A DNA stretch of 64,000 nucleotides from Phlegmacium glaucopus (lineage: Eukaryota; Basidiomycota; Agaricomycetes; Agaricales; Cortinariaceae): the NCBI GenBank assembly GCA_015039465.1, contig MU129987.1, forward strand, positions 1-64,000. The letters are read 5' to 3'. The translations under genes and the position numbers were made by a program. Of the stretch, positions 55,008 through 64,000 are shown piece by piece. Each line of letters opens with the position of its first letter. The stretch's first letter is position 1. Under the pieces are notes generated by a model. The model was not told where the DNA came from and did not search any database. It saw only the letters and a program-made list of their open reading frames with translations.

Positions 55008-57515
55008 TCTCAATCCGAGAGTGTTAAGTTCTTTTTTTCTTTTGGAGTCGATTGACCTGCAGGTTTACTTATACACTTCCATTCCCAAAGGGAATTCAAC
55101 AGCTAAATCTGATCTACGTTGTGTCGGGCGGCGGAATAATGCAATTAGACTTGAGAGATCACGAGGGTTGAACGCAAGGTATGAGTGGTATCATACTGAT
55201 AATGTATTGTATTGTATCTGCGCCTTGTCTGCGCATGCAGTTTGGGCCCTTCCATCTATGCTGACGAAGGCCGTAATCTACATGCAGATGGCACAGCGTT
55301 AAAAATAATTCAATTCATAGATCCACCTGACATCGCAGTCGCATCCAACACCTGAGTTTGCAAATGAGTACTAGAACTTGACAAGTGCGAAGTGTAGAAA
55401 GTAGACCGGCTGGACAATCAAAAAAAGTACTAGATCAATATATATATGATAGGCCTATGGGTAAGTACATTGCGTCGCAGATAGCGAGATAATAAATATA
55501 GTTATCATATAAGTTAATACCCATGGATGGGTTTCTCTGCGTACGTGCTAAGTGGCATAGCAAGTCAACTAGGTGAGTAGAGGTGGTCAACACGCTCAGG
55601 GGACAATCGAGGAAAGTAATGCATAACGAGCAAAAATGAATGCATAAAATCACGACGACGTGAGAGATGAAATCCTAGAATTCAATAGAATTTCTCGGGG
55701 TAGGCCATTTGGGTACTTCCAAATGACAAGAGGACCGAGTATTTTTTCGGCTTGGGGGGCACTCGACAGCTAGGAAAGAGAGCCTAAAGTTCCCTGGTCG
55801 GGGATGCAACATGGAGCTTCCATTCATCGCCACACTGCCATCTAATGCCAAGGAATTTGGTATGGCTCATAAGAAAGTCGACGCGTTTCATCCCTGCGCG
55901 TTTCTCCGATTCCGATGATTTATGATACCCGCGCTCACTGGAGAGTTGACGTCGTAGCCGTCTATAACGCTGCTCATATGCACGTGTAGCTCGATTACGA
56001 TAATGTTGAGATGGAAGAAGTTGAAATTCGCTGGGGGTTATATTGGTACGAAGGTCAGAGTAAACAGAGGTAAGAATATCCTGGAGGGTGATATATGATC
56101 CATTGGATGCGTAGACTTTAATCGTCCATGGAAGGTAGGAGGATATGATGGTAACATACAAGCGAGAAGGGCTGAAGGCTGATTCATGGAGAGTTTCAAT
56201 AGATAGAGAGTGGTTGTTGCGAGTGGTTGTTGCAGTGGATACGCGGTCTCTGAGATCGTACGTCATGACAGACGGCTCCAACAAGGGATGACAACCATGT
56301 CGGCCAGCGTATTTAACGGGCTCCAGCAATCTGGGTCGAGGATTACAAATGAACGTATAGGGAGTAGGACTCGGCAGGCCATTTGTTTTCGGGGAATATG
56401 GACTCAAAGTGGAGCTTCTCGAACACGAAGTGGGTGATGAGAAAGAGATGGCTATTGGAGATATAGACGTTTCTGGTGGGTAGACTGTACTTTGAGAAGC
56501 GAATCGCACTCGTTTAAACATGACTGATCGTCCGGTTGCAGATGTAAGAATTGAATAGCGATATTTAAAGCACCGAACACCAAGCTTACTTATAACCCAG
56601 TGGATCCCTGACGTATACGGTTCTATGTTCGGGTTGGCCACTTTGCTCAGCCTCGAGTTATGAGCTCACGCGAACTAAATTTAACGATTGACGTCAACTA
56701 TTAGAACCGAGTAATAAATGGACTCCACCTTCTGAGGCTCAAGGCTCGGAGTAAGCCATGAAAGGGTTATGCAGGCGCCTAATAAGTGATTTTGCTATGA
56801 CATCACTGGAAATGCCCCTCAGGAGATCGCCTCCTATCAGCCTTGGAGGTGTGCTAACTTCCATGTCAGGACGTTGAACGTTGGAGCCTTGCCTCGCCGA
56901 GGTCAGCAAAGCCCAACGATATACCTGGCAAGAATGGACTATTTGTAACAAGCTGGAGAGCACTGAGAATTGCACGTGGCAGCCTCAACCTTGCTCCAGT
57001 GGACCAAGCCAGTTCCATGATAGGAAGGCTCCTACCGTCAAACACATGACAAAATCGATCTGTGAATACGAGGTGGAGTTGTAGCCCAAGGGAGCTTGTC
57101 CAAGGCTAGCTTGTTGTACATGTGACCCTGCCATGCCGAGAGATATTTGTTACCCGCGATATTGCCAAACAATGCACGGTTGTTGCACAACGAGGAATAA
57201 GTAGTCCCTTCATATGGTTCCATGATCAGGTTTATACTTGTACAGGTCAGATGTTTGATCCATGATTCGAACAGAAGAATTATATTCTCTCACGACCGCA
57301 GAATCGACAAGGCAAGACGAGATTATCAAAGTGGTATGTGCCTTACGACGACGATGAAAAAGTGGGTCCTTCGTTGAAGACAAGTAGCTATTTTCTGACT
57401 TCATTCTTACGCAGGTAAGGCTACGTGGGGAAGTACACAGGCTAGTGGCACCTAGGGATCAGAAATATCAGTCCAACTTTGTTGAAGTGCGTTGATAACT
57501 TGTCCCCTAATCGTT
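55008..57515. repeat. Segmental duplication, intact copy (partner 29513-33395)
   Basis: Colinear with 29513-33395 minus the 1.5-kb TIR element. This copy holds the intact DUF6699 gene and the 5' half of the intact AP-2 sigma gene. The AP-2 sigma gene continues past the duplication edge, so this is the source copy. Confidence 0.9.
55784..56521 (-). CDS. DUF6699 domain protein
   Basis: A single open frame of 245 codons from the Met of MFKRVRFASQSTVYPPETS (56521), chosen because this motif is the usual N-terminus of the family as I remember it. An upstream in-frame extension exists but looks non-coding. The DUF6699 core runs from HPLLEPSVMTYDLRDRV through LPWTIKVYASNGSYITLQDI to TPSEFQLLPSQH. 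The tail is basic (RYRRLRRQLSSERG) and ends HVASPTREL. The N-terminal third is Ser/Pro-rich and probably disordered. Function is unknown; the family is expanded in basidiomycetes. It is transcribed away from AP-2 sigma, about 700 bp apart, and a frameshifted twin lies at 31755-32422. Confidence 0.85.
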   Translation of the reverse strand: MFKRVRFASQSTVYPPETSISPIAISFSSPTSCSRSSTLSPYSPKTNGLPSPTPYTFICNPRPRLLEPVKYAGRHGCHPLLEPSVMTYDLRDRVSTATTTRNNHSLSIETLHESAFSPSRLYVTIISSYLPWTIKVYASNGSYITLQDILTSVYSDLRTNITPSEFQLLPSQHYRNRATRAYEQRYRRLRRQLSSERGYHKSSESEKRAGMKRVDFLMSHTKFLGIRWQCGDEWKLHVASPTREL

Positions 57516-57930
57516 AATGGTTTCTTATGACATTGATGAAAAGTTTCGCAACTACAAAATCGTCTATCGACGTTACGCTGGTCTATTCTTCTGTCTGTGC
57601 GTAGATGCGAACGATAACGAACTTGCATATCTTGAAGCCATCCACTTGTTCGTTGAAATCCTTGGTAGGCTTAATCCTTCACCTCTTGTGTGGCATCATT
57701 TGACCATCTCGTCTTCATAGACACCTTTTTCGATAATGTTTGCGAACTGGATCTAGTTTTTAACTTCTATAAGGTTGGCGCTTCTATCCAATGGTGTGAT
57801 CATCTCTGAAGAAACCATGAAATTGTAGGTTTACGCGATCCTAGATGAAATCTTTCTCGCTGGAGAAATTGAGGAGACTAGCAAGGATGTAGTCCTCTCA
57901 CGTTTAGAGGAGCTGGAGAAGCTTGAGTAA
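57222..57930 (+). CDS. APS2: Clathrin adaptor AP-2 complex subunit sigma
   Basis: Six exons give 143 codons: 57222-57245 (MIRFILVQ), 57302-57361 ([20 protein letters not shown]), 57415-57486 ([20 protein letters not shown]...), 57544-57664 ([20 protein letters not shown]...), 57721-57773 ([16 protein letters not shown]) and 57829-57930 ([16 protein letters not shown]...LEKLE). Introns are 53-57 nt, GT-AG. Length and sequence agree with AP-2 sigma across its whole span. The product is the small chain of the AP-2 heterotetramer at the plasma membrane, which with alpha forms the pocket for acidic dileucine cargo signals in endocytosis. No lesions seen. A decayed partial copy is at 33098-33395. 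Confidence 0.95.
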
Positions 57931-59558
57931 ACTTCTAACTCGTGTTAAGTTATCCTTGGTCCTCTTTGTTTTTCGACATCTGGAGTTTCAATAAAGATTA
58001 TGAACTTTAGCACTGCTATCGTTCAAATTCTCAGTTTACTCGAACGAGATTCATCTTTTTGTGAAAGCCCTTGTACCATTCACCCATGGAAGTCATAGAT
58101 TTATATCCAGAAAATCTTGGTCCGTTATTTCGGGCTCTCATCATGCACCCCAGTCTTCCGATGGTTCCCAACTGCCTCTAGATACAACAAAGTCTGTGAG
58201 TTGATCTATAGTGTAAGTTGTTTACTTTTACTCAGTGACATTTCGCACGTCTCTCAAAACATGATCCACTAAAGCTTTCCCCTCAGTGTGAACTTGCGAG
58301 TATATCATTGCGCCACGAAGGATGAGATACCATGATTAAACCTCTTCTACTATCTATCTCGGAATGTCGATTCCGTATATTCGACAGGTTGACTTCTGAA
58401 TGGTCCGTTGAGTTCGCAGTTTATATTCATGTGTTAACAAGTAACCGACAATTGCCACCAGCATTTTCTCGCGTTACAAGTGCAAACTGGAAACTGTTGC
58501 CCGGCGATATCAGATGACACAGAGACTTCCCATGCCAATTATCCACTCCTCTGGTAATGCTAACAGGGCATCGGTTCGCCCTAGTTACCTGATACAGTAA
58601 AAGCTCAGTGATAGATATCTGGACGAAAGTGGAAAAGCTGATACCAGTGAGATCAATATTCTTCATTATTCGAAGAGAGGAGACGCTTACCTAACAAATT
58701 TTCCTGATGAAGATGATTGGTGACAAGGACGCAATAATTTCAGTCGTATCTTGGGGGCTCTTGAGCATTCTATAACCATCGTTGAGAAATGCGTAGAACG
58801 ATCCACAAAAATGGCACCCATTCAAAGACCACAAGCTCTTACTACCAATCCCACCTCAAACCTTTATCAAAAGTGTCCGAGCCAAGTCCGAACTCGAAGA
58901 TCTTAGCCTCTCCTAGAACTTCTTCCTGCATCGGTTTAGTAATACACCGCCCACCTTGGTCTTATGGTTTCAAACGAATTCAGCCGTCACTTGAAACGCC
59001 TGGCTTTCACCGGGAAATCTATATTCATCGAACCGTTTGTCCATTTAGCGACCAGAAACTAAGAGGAGATGACAGATGGCCGAACTCCAGCTAATCACGA
59101 GTCAATTTAGGTCAATTTTCGTTGATTACTGACCAAGATCCATCCGGAGATCTCCCTGTGATTCTACGCAGCTTTCTACGCCCATTTTTTGATTCATCAT
59201 ATAACGTGAACACACCCCTATTTCGTATATAGCACCTGCGGAGAGGACCTTGCTCAGCTCTTGCTCACTAGTCGTACTCATTCCTTTTCTTCTATCGTTA
59301 CTTGCGTCAAGAGCCTGCTTCCAATACTGAGAAGGCGAATATTTATTAACCCAGTCCCTAGGTGAGGAGCTATCGATGGCAGGTGCCTCCCTAAAATTGA
59401 CTACCCTTTATCAGGATTCTCCTTTTGTATCGAACGAGTGGTTAAAATACCCGGCCTATAAATTGTCCCACCCAACAGGGGGTTGGTGCGTGCCCTGTTA
59501 GCTCAGCTCTGTTGGATTGTCCTCAATGTTCTGAGCGTTCAGGTTAGCTTCATTTTGT
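57931..59558. other. Intergenic, remnants only
   Basis: Short frames such as MEVIDLYPENLGPLFRALI (58086) and MIKPLLLSISECRFRIFDRL (58332) may be fragments of an F-box-like gene, but none is long enough to call. 58700-59500 shows nothing further. Confidence 0.4.
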
Positions 59559-60779
59559 ATGGAGCTAACCTTGGAGGTTTGCCGAATAATTGTGAAGAAC
59601 GTCGGTAACCCCACCGATATTGCAACCCTGTGTAGAGTATCTCGAAGTTTCCGACACGTTTCTGAACCTGCGTTGTACAAAACCATTTTTATGCAGAACG
59701 ATAACAAAACGATCCTCCTGTGTAACACCCTTGCTTCGTCCCCTCGACTTTCATCACTTGTTGATGCCCTCGCTATTTTATTGCTTGGATACGAGGAACA
59801 TAACGATAGCGGTGATAGCAGTGACTATGATGCTGAAGGAACTGATTTGGATTTGCCAGATGGTTATTGGACATTTGTTGCGAAAGCAATGGAAAAGCTG
59901 GTACACCTTCGATCTCTCAGCGTCCATATCGACAATGGATCGAAAACATCAAACGCTTGGATTCTGGATAACTGTACATTTCACCTCCAAAATTTTCACT
60001 GTGATTTTGACTGGGACGAGCACCTTGTCAGGTTCCTTGATCGCCAACTCAATCTCGAGTATCTGTATATCCTGGACTACAAGAATATGGGAAACACCGT
60101 CACACCCCATTGTCTTGAAGAGCACCCTCAACACACAGTTTTGAGCGATAATTCTATGCCAAAGCTTTCCATACTTGAATGCACTTTCGCTGAAGCGGCC
60201 ACTGCCATTGTACCCAATCGGCCTATTACTCATCTCAAAACGTGCTTATCTCGATCTCGAATGGCTGAAAAGCGAGAAGAGATGAACCAATTATTGACCA
60301 AAGTGAAGCTTTCTACCCGACCTTTGAGATCTCTTGATATCACGGCCTCTTATTACACAGAAGAGCTTTCTAGGCAACTTCTCGTAGCCATTTCCAGCAC
60401 GAGATCAACATTGGCCGAATTGCGTTATTTGGGGACTCTCGTCCTTCCTGTTGATGGTCGAGAGGTAGGTTCGGCCCTTCACGTAATTTACCAGTTTCTC
60501 GCTCTAATCGTTCTTTCCATTCAGCGCCTTCTGTTCTATGGTTTATTGATGCGTTTTCCGAAAATTCAATGCCTTGAACTCGAAGTATCGGCATGGGAAC
60601 TGCCACCATCACCACCCGCTGCGCTCAGGGCTCTAGCTAGCGAGATGCGATTATACATCCCTTCAATTATTCAAGTGATTTTTGTCCAAAGCTTTGGTAG
60701 TAGTGTGGTCACTGCGATAAACGGTATTTGCCGATTGGACACAGAGATAAATATCGATCTATTATGGCGAGAAAGCTAA
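59559..60779 (+). CDS. F-box-like / leucine-rich protein
   Basis: ATG 59559. The N-terminus (MELTLEVCRIIVKNVGNPTD, IATLCRVSRSFRHVSEPALY, then KTIF) is a short F-box-like helical block without the usual leading LPxE. Leucine-rich segments follow (LVHLRSLSVHIDNG, LNLEYLYILDYKN, PLRSLDITASYY). A probable 60-nt intron at 60465-60524 (GTAGGT...CATTCAG) lies in frame, so the frame stays open either way; removing it joins VDGRE to RLLFYGLLMRFPK. Spliced length is about 386 aa. Such proteins typically link targets to SCF ubiquitin ligases through Skp1, but Skp1 binding is not proven here. An acidic insert (DSGDSSDYDAEGTDLDLPDG) lies near residue 85. Confidence 0.75.
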   Translation: MELTLEVCRIIVKNVGNPTDIATLCRVSRSFRHVSEPALYKTIFMQNDNKTILLCNTLASSPRLSSLVDALAILLLGYEEHNDSGDSSDYDAEGTDLDLPDGYWTFVAKAMEKLVHLRSLSVHIDNGSKTSNAWILDNCTFHLQNFHCDFDWDEHLVRFLDRQLNLEYLYILDYKNMGNTVTPHCLEEHPQHTVLSDNSMPKLSILECTFAEAATAIVPNRPITHLKTCLSRSRMAEKREEMNQLLTKVKLSTRPLRSLDITASYYTEELSRQLLVAISSTRSTLAELRYLGTLVLPVDGREVGSALHVIYQFLALIVLSIQRLLFYGLLMRFPKIQCLELEVSAWELPPSPPAALRALASEMRLYIPSIIQVIFVQSFGSSVVTAINGICRLDTEINIDLLWRES

Positions 60780-61562
60780 AGTGAATGTCATAATCGACAT
60801 ACGATTGTATGTTGCTGTTCAATAAGCTGCTACTTTTGATGATCGATGCGAACTTGCTTTTCCAGTCCCTCGTTACTTTGTTGCATACTACCTGTTTCTC
60901 ACCCATTTCATTTTGCTTCTCTTGGAACTTAAAAAATTATGTTATAAATCTCATCTCATCCTTCGCTTCCTCGCAGCAACGAAGCTTCGAATCGTTCTTA
61001 TAACCACTTGTCACTCAGATAGATTCTTGCTTCGAAATGTCATGTATACATCACTGCCCCTCCTGGCCTCCTTTACTTATCAAAGCAATTTCGGGTATAT
61101 ATATGTATTCGTCTTGTCCGTTGTGAACGCAACGGGAACGTCGTTTATGAAGGCGCCCAGTAAACAATATTAATTACGAATTTACGAGAACATTCTCACA
61201 AACTTGAAAGCTCTCACTTTGTCAAAATTGTGCTCTTTATGCGATGGGTCATATGAATTGACATTAAGGGCGTGCTAACCTTTTTTCCTTGGTAGTAGCA
61301 AATTGTGTATCACACTCATAGCAAGCTTCCAACGTTCGCTAACCTTGTTGGCGGAGCGTATGCGGGCCTGCGCCTGTGCGTTTGATGACTAAGCAACTCC
61401 TTGTGTGCCAATGTGTTCCAAACTCCCAATCCTTCTCCGAGTCGCCTCCTACTAACATTCAAAGTGAGCCTTTCGCGCTATATTTTTGCGATGGTTTTAT
61501 GCACTATATAAAATGTTACTAATACTAGGGCCTTGGAACCACCCCAACGCTCACAATCTACT
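60780..61562. other. Intergenic with promoter of the next gene
   Basis: No gene seen. CTATATAAAA at 61504-61513 is a good TATA box about 50 bp upstream of the ATG at 61563. Confidence 0.5.
61503..61513 (+). promoter_or_regulatory. TATA-like element of the F-box gene
   Basis: ACTATATAAAA, about 50 bp before the start codon at 61563. A second, weaker GCTATATTTTT lies at 61478. Confidence 0.45.
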
Positions 61563-63014
61563 ATGGCGTCTATCGGTGATCTACCTATTGAGCTCCTGCT
61601 CGCCATCTTCAAATTGATATATGACAACGACACCCAAACGAATAACTTAGGAGATCAATTTGTTGTTGAAGGAGGATACTCTGAACATGCTTCACTCTGG
61701 ATCGAAGATGACTGGCACAGGCCGACGTTGTTTCCTATGACAATTGCCTTCGTTTGTCGCCATTGGCGAGATATACTGGCACGGTCCCCTGAGTACTGGA
61801 ATAGGGTGGTTTTTGAAGTTGGTAGAGACCCCACCCCTCTGTTGGATGCGTTCTCCTGGTCGAACAACCAACTGTTGGACGTTCTGGTTTGGAATCGAAT
61901 ACCAGATCTCACAGCTGCTGGGAAGGTTTTGGAGAATGAACGCGTTTCAGCTATCACCGAATCACTCACTCCTCACTTCCATCGATGCTGTAGGATAAAC
62001 TATGAAGTCACATATGCATCCTCGTTGCCTCCAATTGCGACCATATTTCAACCAAAACCATACATTTTGAGGCAGTTTGTCTTCGAGACCCTTGTGGACG
62101 ATATTCAATATGGCCATCCAAGCAACTTGAATTCCACGGTGGTGGACCCGAACATGCCTATTGCGCCATTCTCCAACCTTGCGGTCCTTTCGCTCAGCGC
62201 TCGGTTGTTCATTGACCTGGGTAGAGTATACCCTAGTTGGCTACACAATCTTCGATCACATGCCTATCTCACCCTCACCATCTCCCAATTCCGTTTCCAA
62301 CAAAAGAGTTATAGCGATGATCGGAGATACACTCTTCTCGAGTTCCTCAGCCATCTTGGGGCCATGCCACAGCCCGAGGTGCTTCGCCTTCGAAATCTAA
62401 GTCTTGGATACGAATCAGAGGTCCCTACCACAGACCCGAAATATACCATCAAGCCAACCTCCTTATTCCTCGACAATCTTGGAGAGAATTTCCTCACAGA
62501 ATTTTTCGAGAGGACGATTTTATCGTGCGAAAACATTTATATCAATCGATGCACCATTCCTTGGATCAATCGCCCTTTGAATTCGTCCTATTTGCACCTA
62601 GACAATCTGGGCTATATCCACAATATCTCCAATATTCTGTGCGTGTGGCAAGGGTCTCATCTCTCCCTCGATTCCTGTGCTTCATTTGACGACGATTTAC
62701 TGGACCGATTGGAGGATGACGGGCGACTGTACTTGAAATCGCTGACTGACCTCACTTTGAAAGATTGTATCAACTTCACTTCGGCTGGCTTGAGAAAGCT
62801 GATGATGTTGCAGAGGGCCATGGCGGCTGCGGAGGACATTGAGCAAATGACGCTTCATACAGTTTCTGTGGAAGGTGGGAGGCTTAGTCTTTGGGAAGAT
62901 GATATTAGCTGGTTTAGGCAACAGAGAGGCGAGACGGACGTTTCCTGGACAATCATTCATCCTGATGGTACTTATGCTTATCCATTAAATCACTATAGAC
63001 TTGGGGAAGACTAA
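61563..63014 (+). CDS. F-box domain protein
   Basis: An uninterrupted frame of 483 codons. The start is ATG 61563 (MASIGDLPIELLLAIFKLIY); the longer frame upstream begins only at a TTG. The F-box is in the agaric form: LPIELLLAIFKLIYD, then after an insert with acidic and aromatic residues, PMTIAFVCRHWRDILARSPE followed by YWNRVVFEV (residues 6-90). The rest has leucine-rich, beta-alpha-like stretches (LAVLSLSARLFIDL, PEVLRLRNLSLGYE, SLTDLTLKDCINFTSAGLRK) typical of the LRR-like substrate arm. Predicted role: substrate adaptor of an SCF ubiquitin ligase, in cytosol or nucleus, target unknown. Such genes form large, fast-evolving families in mushrooms. No lesions and no introns. Confidence 0.88.
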   Translation: MASIGDLPIELLLAIFKLIYDNDTQTNNLGDQFVVEGGYSEHASLWIEDDWHRPTLFPMTIAFVCRHWRDILARSPEYWNRVVFEVGRDPTPLLDAFSWSNNQLLDVLVWNRIPDLTAAGKVLENERVSAITESLTPHFHRCCRINYEVTYASSLPPIATIFQPKPYILRQFVFETLVDDIQYGHPSNLNSTVVDPNMPIAPFSNLAVLSLSARLFIDLGRVYPSWLHNLRSHAYLTLTISQFRFQQKSYSDDRRYTLLEFLSHLGAMPQPEVLRLRNLSLGYESEVPTTDPKYTIKPTSLFLDNLGENFLTEFFERTILSCENIYINRCTIPWINRPLNSSYLHLDNLGYIHNISNILCVWQGSHLSLDSCASFDDDLLDRLEDDGRLYLKSLTDLTLKDCINFTSAGLRKLMMLQRAMAAAEDIEQMTLHTVSVEGGRLSLWEDDISWFRQQRGETDVSWTIIHPDGTYAYPLNHYRLGED

Positions 63015-64000
63015 CCAACTAGCTTTCCTTGTTGAGAATATCGATGTACAATTGCAACTTTTCTGTTAGGCTGTCGTTTCATATGTGGTAAACCAGTATT
63101 TCAACACGGGTCGCCTTATCTACACTTTGAACCGCATCCTTAACCATCGATATTGATCTTGAACCAATCCAATAGTGCAAACACCCAGATTGCAAATCTG
63201 TAGATGAGACAAATGGTAGGACATAAAAAAAATCAGACTCATGGAGGTTACGTGGGCACTGGGCATAACCTGAGACCTTGCACAATTTTAGTGAGTAGTG
63301 ATAAAAATAAATGTATTTCTAAGCTTTGAAAATATTCTGTACACGAGCTCAAAGAACGTGTTCATGTTATCTGCCACAGTGCCAGGCCGTAGCCGCGTCG
63401 CGACGTTGCCGGCCGCCAAACGCCAGAGATCTAGATGCCTTAAATTTTTTGCGGCTTTTGCTGATACCGACTACATACCTCCGCTTAAGCATTCATCCAA
63501 CATTGAATAAACAAAACCTTCTGGCAAATTACTTTCAAAGTTGTGGGTCCGGACCAAGGAAATTTCCCTTTCCCCCCACAGTCCACTCTTTTTTTTCTTT
63601 TGCCCTTTTTTCCCTTTTCGAAAACAGCCGCAGTTTGCGACCCTGATTCACATTTTGTTAGGCGTATCGAGCCGGTATTATACGTACCGGTTATGTAACA
63701 GTTTTTACATTTAACCACATATATTCGACCCTGGCGAATGAGGTCAGACCTCTGGCGGCCATTGAAGCAGATTGATTGGTTTGACTGTAACTTTGATTTT
63801 GACTTCATTGGGCCGCATACTACTGTGTCAAAAGCTCTATTAGCGCGCAAATAATTGGACTCCAAAGTCGATATAATTTAATACTTGTGAGCGTTGCTAG
63901 TTTGAATGTTGACTTCGTTTTATTATGGGTATACCGCATACCGGATTCCCTAAATCATTGGCTTGAAGGTTTCTCGTTGAGGAAGATATGCGAAGGGTGA
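63015..64000. other. Right edge, no supported gene
   Basis: Frames at 63298-63646 (plus) and 63865-63485 (minus) have no recognisable content. A pyrimidine tract lies at 63565-63620. An AT-rich end may belong to a neighbouring gene outside the window. Confidence 0.4.

Noticed and set aside
58789..59094. Plus-strand 101-aa frame
   Set aside because: No domain, no promoter or splice signals, neighbours all short fragments.

Overview
The window looks like chromosomal DNA of an agaricomycete (mushroom-forming basidiomycete). The reasons are short GT-AG introns of about 48-70 nt inside the genes, a DUF6699 protein, a large C2/NACHT/ankyrin STAND protein, fungal F-box proteins, an Ulp1-like protein of the type common in mushroom repeats, and Copia gag sequences of agaric type. 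Most of the DNA is repeat or transposon. No tRNA or rRNA gene was recognised. All family names are from memory and pattern reading, with no database search.

Layout. 1-12 kb: a 70-bp satellite array, a decayed hAT transposase, an Ulp1-like gene remnant cut by a TA-flanked MITE, a 5'-truncated LINE with a 13-bp target duplication, and a complete but mutated Tc1-like element. 12-22 kb: a nest of Copia remnants, a solo LTR, a hAT-type MITE, two copies of a 0.9-kb LTR-like repeat, and a second hAT remnant. 22-28.3 kb (minus strand): a STAND gene (C2-like, fungal N-terminal helical domain, NACHT, about 16 ankyrin repeats) with a 1.6-kb MITE in its second exon. 29.5-33.4 kb: a partial, decayed copy of the segment at 55.0-57.5 kb. 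34.1-37.4 kb (plus): a membrane-protein gene split by a solo LTR. 37.6-44.4 kb: gene remnants, a TIR element, a probable ATP17 fragment and an unrecognised gene. 44.8-50.7 kb: a near-complete hAT element with 8-bp target duplications, carrying two younger nested insertions. 50.7-55 kb: mostly gene-poor, with one MITE and a decayed gene. 55-64 kb: the healthiest gene region, with a DUF6699 gene divergent from the clathrin adaptor AP-2 sigma gene, then two F-box genes.

The main theme is a family of non-autonomous hAT-like elements. Five copies are present, each with TIRs beginning TAGGG or TAGTG, GGTTC/GTTCA-type subterminal repeats and an exact 8-bp target duplication. They have landed in a STAND gene exon, a Copia gag, a hAT transposase intron and at a predicted splice acceptor. 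The paralogous segment gives an empty site that dates one further 1.5-kb TIR element. The segmental duplication explains why one AP-2 sigma and one DUF6699 copy are broken while the others are intact.
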